Source: Triglochin maritima (lineage: Eukaryota > Streptophyta > Magnoliopsida > Alismatales > Juncaginaceae). From it: a stretch of DNA of 64,000 nt. The stretch lies in NCBI GenBank assembly GCA_963682175.1, contig OY821772.1, positions 51,296,925 through 51,360,924 of the forward strand, given 5' to 3'. Of this stretch, positions 1 through 10,032 are shown piece after piece; the first letter of the stretch is position 1, and each line of letters starts with the position of its first letter. Below the pieces are notes generated by a model. It was not told where the DNA came from. It made no database searches and worked only from the letters and a program-made list of their open reading frames with translations. A program made the translations under genes and the position numbers.

Positions 1-1394
1 ATTAATTTGGTTTTGATTTATTAAGATCTAGTTAAATTTAAAAATAAAACAAATCACATACGAAATTGAAATAAGTCACACAAAAAAAAACACGAGTACA
101 ATACACATAAACTTCAGACGAACAGTACAAACAATGATACAAAATATAACAGAAATACAGATATGAAATACAATACAAATACGGATACGAAATTTAAATA
201 GATGCTCCGTGTAGTCACACACACTGTAGGAAATATGTCTTGATGTATTTTTAGCTGTAGTATTTTAAAATGTATTCTTGAATATAAAAAATATTTTCGT
301 ATTTATATATTAATTGTTAATTCAAATCGAATGAATTAATTAAATTGAGTGATTACAATAATGATTATTAATATATTTTGTTAATTGTTGTGAGAGTTTT
401 AGAGAAGAGAATAAAGATAATGACGTGACAATAAATATTGTAGCGTGACTGAGTGGTTTGTATAATGGTTAAGGAATTTGTAGGAGGTTTGGTTTGTGCT
501 GACGTGACAGAGAGAGAAATTGACATGACTGAGAGAGAAAACAAGGCGTCCGAAAAGTACTCAGACACCGATAAAGGTCTAAGAGGGGATTGTTTGTAAT
601 TGGTAGGGGTAGAAGTGGAATTGGTTATCAGTTTATCGAAAGGAATTTCAACGACTGGTCACTGATTTCTGTAAGTTACAAAAATTTGTAGACGATTACG
701 GGTAATTGTTAATCTCTTTCAACGAAGTTAGATATCCGTGTATTGAAGATTAAACCGACCGATTGACTTAAAGTTTGTGCTCACCATCTTAAACCTTACA
801 TTAATTGTAACACACTTTTGCGTTTAAGTTTGACGGTTATCAAACATATATGTACCATCTGAAAGTTGAGGTGGCAATACCAATCCAATGTAGGTTTGGA
901 ATGTGTGTAATTAATTGTTAATTAAGCAGGCTTGCTTTACGAAAGACAAACCTGAGGTGGCAAAAATCAGATCCATTGGGATGGCACTCTTATCTTATCT
1001 AAGAAAAATAGTGGTCACTGTCGTCTGTGGAGATCAGACGGAGGATGTGTTTGAATCCTATTTGTAACTTATCTCCTCTTTGGCTTGTTCTCCGTGGTGT
1101 CGAAAGTGATGTTTTGATTATTGTTATGTTTTAGTGGTTTGATTTTTGGCGTATTATCAGATTAAGGGTAAGGAAAAATAAAATAAAATAAATTCCGTTG
1201 TGTTTATGTTAATTCAGGAAAATGAAAATAATTTTCATTGGTTTTCCAAATATAAAATATCGAAGACCAAAACAAAAAAAATCCATTGTTTCTCAATTCC
1301 CCGGAAAATTCGAGATGCAACGAGTTAGAACTTCTGTTTCGATTTTTTTGCAAAAATCTCATAATTAGATATCCAGAAATTGGTATCCCAAATT
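1..1394. other. Gene-free AT-rich DNA
   Basis: No reading frame with recognisable protein features was found on either strand. The sequence is AT-rich and I see no clear transposon ends in it. Confidence 0.6.
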
Positions 1395-1681
1395 AGGGAT
1401 GTCAATGGATATCCAAAATTCCAAAATCCAACCGCATCAATATTCTAAATTGAACATTTTATATGGGGAAAGTGATATCTGAAATCCGTAGTCACATTTG
1501 GAATGAAGTATTTGTCATCTCTCGAGGCGAATATGGATATTGATGTATACAATTCGAATAACATCTGCTCCGAGACTACATATCCATATCCCAACATCTA
1601 TATCCATATTTGTAATTGTATACTTATATAATAAATTATATACCTAAAACTATCCATATTTTCACCTTGTGTGGGTATATT

Positions 1682-1723
<42 letters not shown>

Positions 1724-2050
1724 TTTATTTACTCAAATAAAAATGTATCTACTGATTACATTTGTTTAAGCATTGAATATTGTTATTATTAGAATATGAC
1801 CTACAAATTTAAATAAATTAAATTTGAAACCAAATAAATGTGACTATGTATAAAAAAAACTTCTAAGTGAATATGAGGTGAGTCATTATGTTTATGGATA
1901 CATGTATTATCCGTATTCACTCTGAATCTATTAAATATCCGAGCGGATATAAACTTGTCATATCCACAAATAATCTATAACGTCATCCGTAGATTTTATG
2001 CGAAAATAAATATGGATACACTTATCATTCTCCGTTAACACCCTCATCCC
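1395..2050. mobile_element. Probable relic of a non-autonomous hAT-like element
   Basis: The segment starts with TAGGGATGTCAATGGATATCC-like sequence and ends near GTTAACACCCTCATCCC, a weak inverted match of the start. Between them, variants of a 'ggatat / atatcc' word recur on both strands. This layout is typical of short hAT-derived repeats in plants. No exact target-site duplication could be assigned, so the limits are approximate. Confidence 0.35.
1687..1719. repeat. AT dinucleotide microsatellite
   Basis: An uninterrupted run of TA dinucleotides about 33 bp long, inside the hAT-like relic. Confidence 0.9.
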
Positions 2051-3739
2051 AAAAAAACCATTTATCCACTTCTTCGGCCAGTTTCTGTTGATAGGCCCAA
2101 GTGATTAGGCCTAAAACCCATACCAAGCCGACTAATGGACCAAACTTAATTTAGGCCGATTCCTAAGTTCTCCAAATGGGCTGCACCTATGAAAACTATA
2201 AATATGTTGACCTCCCATAAGGCCATAATCCATTATTTTGGTAGTGTGACATTTGAACCTTATAAATTATAGTAGCGCATAAGATTATTCTTAGGTATTG
2301 TTAGTTCGAACCAATATCATCAAATTAAGTGAAGCCCTCAAGGTCTAATTGTATCTTGTCATGGTCATGGAGGCGTTTGTTTTAGTTTTTTTAGAAGTCG
2401 TGTCTGGGAATATTTATATTTTTAGTCCGCATTTTTCACGGAAAAAAATAACTTGGCAATATTTAGGAAGCTATGCAGTGCTCATTTAGAAATTAGAATA
2501 CAATCATACGTAAATTATTTAGAAACAGGTTAGAAGTCCACAAACCTCAAAAAAGATAACCACTTGTGCCCTTTTCACGAACAACTTAAAAGTGTACTTG
2601 GCAAAGATAGGCACTTTACGTACAAACACATCAAGAGATATTTTGATTTTATATTTTTGGTCATGAATGAAAGTAATTTGGCTGTAGGAACCGAAAATAA
2701 AGTTTTTGAGATGCATGTGCTTGTGTTGGTGATGTGGGCACGCGTTGATGTAGTAGTTACTCATCAAACATGTATTATATATGTTTTGGATTTTCTTGAT
2801 TTTTTTTTTGAAAAACTTGAAAACAATTGGTTTTGTAGATAAACCGATAATCGGTAAAGCATGAACTATACATTTTTGTATGATGTAGTTATTGTTTAAC
2901 AAAGGAATGTTGGGTCATGATTTTTTAAGTTGTTGAAAAAATCTTCATTCTTGCACCAAAAGTTCTAATTAAACAGCCTTTGTGATTCTGATTCTTGAGA
3001 ATCTAATCCATTTTAGTGAAATTCACTTGTCCTTTGATGTTATAACTACACGAAACACGTCCAGGAGAAGAAAGCTGAAAAAGTGAAGACAAGTTCTTTA
3101 TACTTCTCAAGGCTACAAATGTCAATTTCACCGTCTATTTTTTTAAATATTTTCATTATAACCCTCCCTCGATTTTTGGATTTTAGTGTTCGATTTTTGG
3201 ATTTTAGTGTTCAAAAAACTCGATTTTTGAAACACCGAGTTCTATAGAAATGAAAAATTTCACAGAACTCGGTAATTGAGATGTCAAGTTCCGAGACTTC
3301 GATTTTCTCCACACAGTCAGGAGTGTGCGTTGTTTGTTTGTAGTCCAATTGAACTCGACATTTGGGACACCGAATTATGGGTAAAAACACAATGTTGAGT
3401 TCATGTCTCAGAAAAATAAAAAAAATAAAAATTGAGAGATCATTTAAGGTAAAAGGTCGTGCACAATGTTATCAAACTTGAGCTTACATTTTTATTTCTG
3501 ATGTCAAACTCTGTGTTATGTTTGAGATTTATTGGAAAATCTTCGCTCAAAATGGTTCTTTTGTGGTTGTGTATGAAACTTATCGATGAATGTGATTGAA
3601 TGATTTGAATTTTTTAATAGGAAATGCTATACAAATGTGACAAAAACGAACTTATTGACCAAATGAATGATTTGAACTCGAAAACTGTCAGCACAGAACT
3701 CGACGTCTGAGTTGCCAAATTCTAAGAAATGAACGGACA
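2051..3739. other. Gene-free AT-rich DNA with short repeats
   Basis: No supported gene. Two adjacent copies of a 21-bp unit (cgatttttggattttagtgtt) lie at about 3170-3211. The words 'actcg' and 'cgagtt' recur on both strands from 3170 to 3720 and weakly again around 5100-5220. That is compatible with an old repeat split by the GC-richer block that follows. Confidence 0.5.
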
Positions 3740-4860
3740 GAAATACATACTTCAAGCATTTCCCGGCGAATCCCCCCTATCGTCTATGTATCCCGAGAGG
3801 AGGAAGCAGACTCACTTACTTGCCTTCCACTCATCCTTTTCGAGTTGGGATGCATGAACCCTTCGTCTGGGGAATAAGCAAGGCAAGCAACAAGTGGAGC
3901 ACTTCTTTCGGGAACAAGTTTTGGGAACGAGGCACTTATACATAGGCATAAGCGCCCTCTTGCTACCCATATGCAAGGCGTCGTCTTAGCCTTCCCTTAC
4001 TGACCAGGATCGCTCCCACACCTGGCAGTCCAACTCGTTTAAGCTCCTATATGAATGACTTGTTGTAAATGATTCTAAGGATTAGATTCTTGTGGTTCCG
4101 GAGGATCCAGCTCACCAGTTGCTGGAGTTGCAGGTGAGGATTTGAGAATAACGCTCGTTATCTTTCCAGCCATAGGCCGCATGCCTTGTTGAGGTGGCGT
4201 AAGTTGACGCAAATCCAGATTTAGCCTGGATCTCCACTCCTCTCGGTAACCCAGATGAAAAGCAGATACAACAAGCGTTATTAGCAACTTGAGGCCTCAA
4301 TCTATGATTTATCATTCATGGACGTTAATAAGACCCTTCTTGGGAAGCAAAAATGTTCTGATAAAGACGTTCTTCAGTAATATCATCATGACTTTTGAAG
4401 TCATGTGCGGGGTCGTAGCCGATATTGCAACTCTGATTGAGCTCCAGTTAAGGGAAAGACCCTCACTACCCAACCGGAGAGCGGACAACTAATGCGTTCC
4501 ATGGAGGCCATCTTTCTTCCTGATTTCCTGGGCACGAATGTCCTCATCTTTAAGAAGTTCTTCAAGAAGTTCTGCATCATCAACATCTGGAACGTCTACT
4601 GGAACAAGAACGTATGCATCCTCGACTTGCTTGACTAATAAAAGAGGGTGAGCGAGAACCAGAGAGATCTTCACGAAGGCCCTTTACTCTCCTTGACAGT
4701 CGAGCCAAGCTGAGCTTTCCTCTCCTCTTTATATGCTTGATTGGTTGCTCCTCTCTCTATGCTTGAGTCCAGAGTGCGCTAGCGCGACGTTGCTGGGATC
4801 GCAGAAAAGTCTATTGTTTGAAAGAGAGTAAAACAACCGGAAATCCCAGGAGCTAATCCA
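3740..4860. other. GC-richer block, possibly organelle-derived (mitochondrial-like)
   Basis: Base composition is clearly less AT-rich than on either side. The texture (stretches such as cccggcgaatcccccc and ggaataagcaaggcaagcaac) resembles plant mitochondrial intergenic DNA. A minus-strand frame at 4674-4489 gives a short acidic peptide containing DDAELLEELLKDED, but I do not recognise it as a known mitochondrial gene. The call rests on composition and texture only; an unknown transposon or dead gene is possible. Confidence 0.3.
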
Positions 4861-5322
4861 AAATCACCTACTTGATTAACAGGATAATCGAAATGCATTC
4901 GGTCATCCATTCAAGTTTGCTCAGAGAAAATCCATTATTTCTCATTCGATTCACCAACCTTCTTTCGGTCGTCCGTGTTTGATTTCCAAACCGAACAAAA
5001 ATTATTTGTACAAACAAGCACATACAACAAAATTCAATTAAAGAGAAAATATTTTTCATTGTATTATGTTTTACTCTAATTTTTGTAAACTCCGAAAATC
5101 ACTTTCTGAAACTTTTCGCGTTACTAACACTCCTTAAGTCTCAGAACTTGGTATCTTAATTCTTAATTTGTTTAGGACTCAGTGTCTCAAACACTGACTT
5201 CTGTAAACACTAAAATTTAAGACGTGTTGTGGTCGCGTGCCGCGAGGTGGTGCAACATGTTTACAATTAGAATTTCAAAAAAAAATTGAAAATTTTTCTT
5301 CTAAATTTTTCTGTTTTTTTAA
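4861..5322. other. Gene-free DNA before the MULE
   Basis: AT-rich sequence with no recognisable gene. It includes weak echoes of the 'actcag/ctcagaact' repeat words seen at 3.2-3.7 kb. Confidence 0.5.
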
Positions 5323-5469
5323 CTGAATTGCTAAACATCGCCCCAAAATTACTTAAATCGCCCCTTGAAATTACCAAATTGCCCTTCATCCTATTTTTGC
5401 TTATATATCTCACAATTTCACTCTTTTTTCAAAACTTTCTCTTCCTATACCTACTACAGAAGATTAGGA

Positions 5470-6052
5470 ATGTCTCGGAGGCCAGGCAAGCAGCCAACAG
5501 TTCCCCCGGTGTACCCGTATACGGTAACCTTACGTTATTTATTTGTTTTCAAAAAAAAATTAAAAAAAGTGGTCGGCGTCCGAGGGAGACGCCCCCCGCA
5601 TGGGGCGGGCGTCCGAGGAAGCCGCTCCCCCCAGACGGGCACGACCTCCGCTGGCTGATGATACACAGTTGACGGCGTACCTATTCTTGATGCTCGGAGG
5701 CGTCTTGTTTGTCGACAATAGTGGTTGCCGGATCAGACCACGCGATCTACTGGAGGCTAGGGACCCGGACACCGTTCGTGAGTACTCGTGGGGGTCATCG
5801 ACGTTGGCATACCTGTACCGTCAGCTTGGGATAGCTAGCCGTGCGGATTGTTCTGGGATTGCAGGTTGTCTTACGCTGCTGCAGGCGTGGATATACGAGT
5901 ACTTTCCCACATTCCGCCCGCATCGTGAGCGGAAGATTATCGACGAGGGTCATCCACGTTCGGGTATGTGGGCCGTCCGGAGCGAGGACAAGACCGATGG
6001 ACGATTGTGTTCCATCCGCGCACTGCTAGATCAGATGACTGCATCAGTCTAG
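5470..6052 (+). pseudogene. Plant mobile domain (PMD) gene fragment in MULE copy 1
   Basis: PMD proteins are plant-specific domains often carried by Mutator-type and retro-elements; their biochemical role is unknown. An ATG at 5470 begins MSRRPGKQPTVPPVYPYT, followed by a plausible donor (gtaacc) near 5524. The recognisable domain lies in a second frame at about 5655-5930: LTAYLFLMLGGVLFVD, then YSWGSSTLAYLYRQLG and LTLLQAWIYEYFPTFRPHRE, the central block of the PMD fold. The N-terminal and C-terminal thirds are missing. The frame stops at 6052, where the opposing transposase sequence begins, so an internal deletion probably joined the two genes tail to tail. The intron contains a short GGCGTCC/GACGCC array. 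It is probably not functional. Confidence 0.7.
5574..5645. repeat. Short GGCGTCC/GACGCC palindrome array, left side of MULE copy 1
   Basis: Two to three units of ggcgtccgagg..gacgcc spaced by GC-rich palindromic linker (cccgcatggggcgg). It is the counterpart of the larger array at 7508-7766 on the other side of the element. Confidence 0.7.
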
Positions 6053-7462
6053 ATATAGAGCATGTCCGAAATTAGTCAAATTTCGCCGTCTCGAGTCTTC
6101 AAGAGCGTTTCGAATATTCGTCAGCTGCATTTCAATAGCCGCGTTGACGCGCTCGAAAAGAGTGTCCAGAGCTGCAGTCGATGTAGAAATCCACTCTTTT
6201 AGAGCCGAATGAGCACTTTCGACCCTACAATTCGTGGTGTTCCCAAAATGAAGGACTTTGTTCGTCCAATTCAGCACAAACTTTTCTTTATGCACCAATC
6301 ACGTGGTGTCCAGATACTCCGTGATAGCCGGCCACGATCTATACAAATCTTTCAGAGCATACACAACTCTATCATACTCGGCTTCTGAAGTAGAAAACAT
6401 GATTTTCCTCCATCTTCCACGCCTCAAAGTCTCTGCCATCTGCTTATTTTTGCCGAATACGTGGTATGCGTAGTTCAATACGTCTTTGTTGATGTGCCAT
6501 GTGCAGAGTAAATGAGCAGAGTCAGGAAACACCTCTCTCACTGGTCGCATAAGGCCTAACTCCCGGTATGTTATTATTGCAGTCGGGCTGACAGTCCCCA
6601 ATAACAGATCTCGCAACTTCTCCATCACCCACAGATAACTGGAGTAAGTTTCATCCATCAAAATCACATATCCAATAAGAAAATTCATGTTTGTTGGTGT
6701 GACCCCAATCATTTCGAACAAAGGCATCTTATACTTGTTCGTCTTGTAAGTCGAATCCATGCAGATAGCGAAAGGATATGTCCGCAACAACTGGACTGAC
6801 GTCGGATGTGCCAAAAAAGCGTGAGTGACGACATCAGTTTCTGGATCCGCCATAATCCAATGTAAGTACTCACACTGCACTGCTTGATAGAGAAACTGCT
6901 GGACGGGATTCCGGTCTTCAGATTTTGTCCTCCTCATGTAATCTCTGAAATTATAAATATGTCTTTGATTTGGATTATCCTCCGGGAATTTTTCTTTTAC
7001 TGCCTTCAAGATGTTCCGTGGTTTTGCTTGCGCCTCAGTCATATCACGAACAATCTTCTTCGCCCCAGAACTTAGACCACTAATTTGACGATGACCCTCT
7101 GGATAAACTGTCAGTCTGTGGTTGTGATGTCCGTGAGCAATATTAAAAACCACAACCCATCCATCACGATCTCGTCGCTCCACCACTTTTATTAAGAAAC
7201 GGCAACCGCAACCCTTTCTTTTGGTGTTTCTTCGAAGTGCAGTATCCATATCCCGAGACTCCATTTGATTTCGCCGGTCGCATCTCAAATAACAATCCAT
7301 CCGATTATCTGATCTTGTTTTGTACGACGACACGACCAAAAAAAACCCAGCTCCGATAGCTACTTGTTTGGCCCATTTACATACTTCATCGATTGTTTCA
7401 AAGATTTGTGTAGTTTGAAATAACTCACTGTAATCCACTCCATCACCACCGAAATCTTCCAA
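6044..7462 (-). pseudogene. MULE transposase pseudogene (copy 1)
   Basis: The frame runs from just inside an acceptor (tttttgtag) at about 7470 down to 6044. An N-terminal zinc-binding region (CYLRCDRRNQ, CGCRFLIKV, GHHNHRL) precedes the MULE catalytic domain. The first acidic residue is in CMDSTYKTNKYKMPLFEMIG. The second motif, normally TDREL, reads TYRELGLM, so the catalytic Asp is replaced by Tyr. The LLCTWHINKDV motif and the final Glu motif (CRVESAHSALKEW) are present. A single TGA at 6301-6299 sits between LDTT and LVHKEKF, where the family has Trp; removing it is all that separates the two frames. The C-terminus stops at 6044, without the usual downstream part. A first exon may begin at an ATG near 7823 (MSGDDDASGEE). 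The gene is dead by two independent lesions. Confidence 0.85.
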
Positions 7463-7507
7463 CAGAACCTACAAAAATAAAATCGAAATTAAAAAAATCA
7501 AAAAAAA

Positions 7508-7766
7508 ATCGGGCGTCTGTATTAAACGCCTACCCCATGGGAGGGGCGTCTGAGTTAAACGCCCTTCCCAAGGGTGAGGCGTCTGAGTAGGACGCCTAAC
7601 CGAAGGGAAGGGCGTCTACTACAGACGCCTTACCCAAGGGGAGGACGTCTACATAAGACGTCTCTCCCATTGCGTAGGCGTCTGCGTTAGACGTCTCGGC
7701 CAAGGGGAGGACGTCCTACGCAGACGCCCTCACCTTGGGGGAGGCGTCTAATGCAGACGCTCGGCC
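7508..7766. repeat. GGCGTCT palindromic tandem array in MULE copy 1
   Basis: About eight units of roughly 31 bp. Each has ggcgtct, a 5-6 bp spacer and agacgcc, followed by a second palindrome of the ccccatgggg or cccaagggg type. Units differ by point changes but keep both dyads. The array lies between a likely first exon (ATG near 7823) and the main transposase exon, probably in an intron or the transposase leader. Related arrays are at 40667-40752, 41034-41190, 60737-60862 and 61392-61502. Confidence 0.9.
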
Positions 7767-7980
7767 CAAAATTTGCCCCGCGCCAGGCTTTCCTCACCGG
7801 ATGCATCATCATCGCCAGACATTTTCGTGGTGTTTTTACTGATAAATTATGAATATACAAGACCGTAGGCCTAATTTATAGACACGGGACGATATGGGTA
7901 TTAAATATATTGTTAAGGGCAATTTGGTAATTTCAAGGGACGATTTAAGTAGTTTTAAAGAGCACGGATTAGAAGACAAA

Positions 7981-9456
7981 TGTCTGCCAAGGAATCTATC
8001 AACTTTAATCTCATGTTCTGCACCTTTTACTTTGTTTGCACCCATGGATCTTTTAATTGGTTTTTTTAATCTTTGTTTCGACCTTTTTCTTTAAGAGAAA
8101 AGTAGCTTGTGATGGGAAAAGGCTGCCTTGAGAACATATTTTCCAGGCCTTTAGCTTATTTAATAGTTATTAAACTAACAAAGGTATTAATTAGGCTTTA
8201 ATAAAGCCAAAGATTAGATATATTAATCATTATTGTAAAACAAGGTCTTAGCAAGTTCAAGTTCCCATGCAAACTAATAATGATATGAGAGATAAAATAA
8301 ACGTCAGGATTAGATAGTAGATACGTTGCATAAATGATAAAACTGGTTGTTTTGCAAACAAACCCCTGTAAAGAAAGGTATACATATAAAATACAATTAA
8401 ATTTATAAGTTTTTTATAAACCAGTACACCTGCATTATCTTGAATTTTTGCAGATAATAACCTTTTATTTTTGTAGAGGGGAACGGAAGTCGGCAACGGT
8501 GACTTCCAACATTTGTGAAAAAAAGGAATTATCACACCTAATAATTTGAACATTTTACATTTTGTCACCAAGACATATATGGTGAACTATACAAAGGTGT
8601 TCTAACTTTTACTTACTAATTGAATTGAAACTAATGACTCCAACCGATGAAAACAATGCATTCTAAAGTTTATTGTGTAAGTGATAGCATCATAGCAAAC
8701 TATTTGTAGTTAGGGGGAGACAAATTTTTGAAGTTGTATGGATAGACAAGGAGTTAAATGCAACAAGAGCTAAAATAATTTTAATATGTTCATAACTTAT
8801 AATACAAACCCACAATTCACTATATTATTATATATAGATTAGTTAACCTCCACCACACTAATTCACCAGAACTAATTTATTTATTTATTTGGTCAAAGGA
8901 AGTGGGTATTCAGCGCTTGAACAGCCAAAGACCAAGAGGATTAAGATATCACGACATAAAATAACATGGTCAAATATTCTCCAACAATGAATTGCCCTAT
9001 TCCTTAGATTGCACTTGTACCAGCTTATAGTTTGCATTAGTCCCTGGTTTAATATCTGTTAGGCAATTATTAACACACTTCCCAAAGACAGTTAAATCCA
9101 AGTTAGCAACAGTGATATGTGAGCTGGAGTATACTTAATCATGTAAATTATATAATACAATCTTGATTAGCTTTCCACCGTAGATGGCTCTCTCACACTG
9201 ATGTTATTATATTATTATTTTGAAAAGTGGTGATGAAATTAAAATTAGAATAATTTTGGTAAGTCATGAACCACGACCCACCGATACAGACATAGGTCTA
9301 AAATTGTTATGGCCAGTATATATATGTCAACAAAGTCGAACAACCAAAAAAGCATAAAATTCGTTGAAAGTAGCAGTGCAAAAAGATTCATATGACTAGC
9401 GCAAGAGCTGGAGGCTGGTCGTCTTCCACCATCTAGGGCTGAGTTTGACCGAAACG
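7981..9456. other. Gene-free AT-rich DNA
   Basis: No supported coding region. Open frames here are short, lack domain signatures and have no splice context. Confidence 0.6.
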
Positions 9457-9769
9457 CAGGGCCGTTTCGGAAATTTTTGAGGTCCTGTGCGAAAATCAAC
9501 AACGAGGCTCTTAAATTTGAAAAACATTGTCTTCCTAGTTTAAATAATAAAAATTTCACTAACTTAATGTAATATTAATTGATTTTTTGTCCTCTTAGCA
9601 ATATTTGAGACAAATTTATCAAAGTTTATGTGCTATTTATGTGTTAACACTAATTTTCTTTGCAACTCAATAAGCTCATGTACATTTTTTTTGAGGCCTC
9701 TTTAAAATGAGGTCCAGAATGAGACCCAGAACAAGAGCTCACCCTGCTCCTGCTATTGGGCCGGGCCTG
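9457..9769. mobile_element. Non-autonomous hAT element with 8-bp target duplication
   Basis: The element begins CAGGGCCG and ends CGGGCCTG, and is flanked on both sides by the exact 8-bp duplication ccgaaacg (9449-9456 and 9770-9777). The ends and the 8-bp duplication are diagnostic of the hAT superfamily. The internal 313 bp are AT-rich and non-coding, with a partial inverted echo (tgaggtcctgtgcg / gaggcctctttaaaatgagg). Confidence 0.85.
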
Positions 9770-9777
9770 CCGAAACG

Positions 9778-10032
9778 TAGCTTGATCAGTGATGGGAATT
9801 CAGGCTCGAGCTTCTCCAATTGTTGGAGGTTCAATTTCCATATCTGATGCACACCATCATGTTGATGGATTTGGTTGTTTCGAACTGTCACCATTGGATC
9901 TGCTGAGAAGGAGTTTGAATCTGCGTGGGAATCGAACATGTAGGCGTCCCACCGAAGACTAGAGTGCGAGCACGTTTTATAGCAGTGGTTTGTTCCAGAT
10001 GTTGACCCACTTTCTTTTGAGCACCTGCCCAT
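9778..10032 (-). other. Unrecognised open frame interrupted by the hAT element
   Basis: From an ATG at 10032 an uninterrupted minus-strand frame runs for about 85 codons up to the hAT insertion. It reads MGRCSKESGSTSGTNH at the start and NLQQLEKLEPEFPSLIKLRF near the end. Skipping the insertion adds only a few codons before a stop. I recognise no domain. It could be an exon of an unidentified gene, a gene fragment or chance. Confidence 0.25.

Larger units (their letters stand above)
5323..7980. mobile_element. Mutator-like element (MULE), coding copy, family A copy 1
   Basis: Left end: ctgaattgctaaacatcgcc, followed by cttaaatcgccccttgaaat and accaaattgccctt. The right end (about 7910-7980) holds the inverted counterpart, aagggcaatttggtaatttc then gacgatttaagtagttttaa. 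The same ends bound the short copies at 40.2-41.4 and 60.5-61.7 kb. The element carries a PMD fragment on + and a transposase on -, facing each other, plus GGCGTCT palindrome arrays. The outer part of the right end has diverged and no target-site duplication is visible, so this end is approximate. Both genes are broken, so this copy is not autonomous. Confidence 0.8.

Noticed and set aside
2519..2902. Overlapping frames of 127 codons (-) and 92 codons (+)
   Set aside because: Low-complexity readings of AT-rich DNA with no domain or splice support.
5600..6052. An independent host gene encoding a short PMD protein
   Set aside because: Lies inside MULE ends, lacks both terminal thirds of the domain and collides with the transposase tail.
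7508..7766. CRISPR-like array
   Set aside because: Units are contiguous palindromes without unique spacers, lie in a plant transposon and recur inside its relatives.
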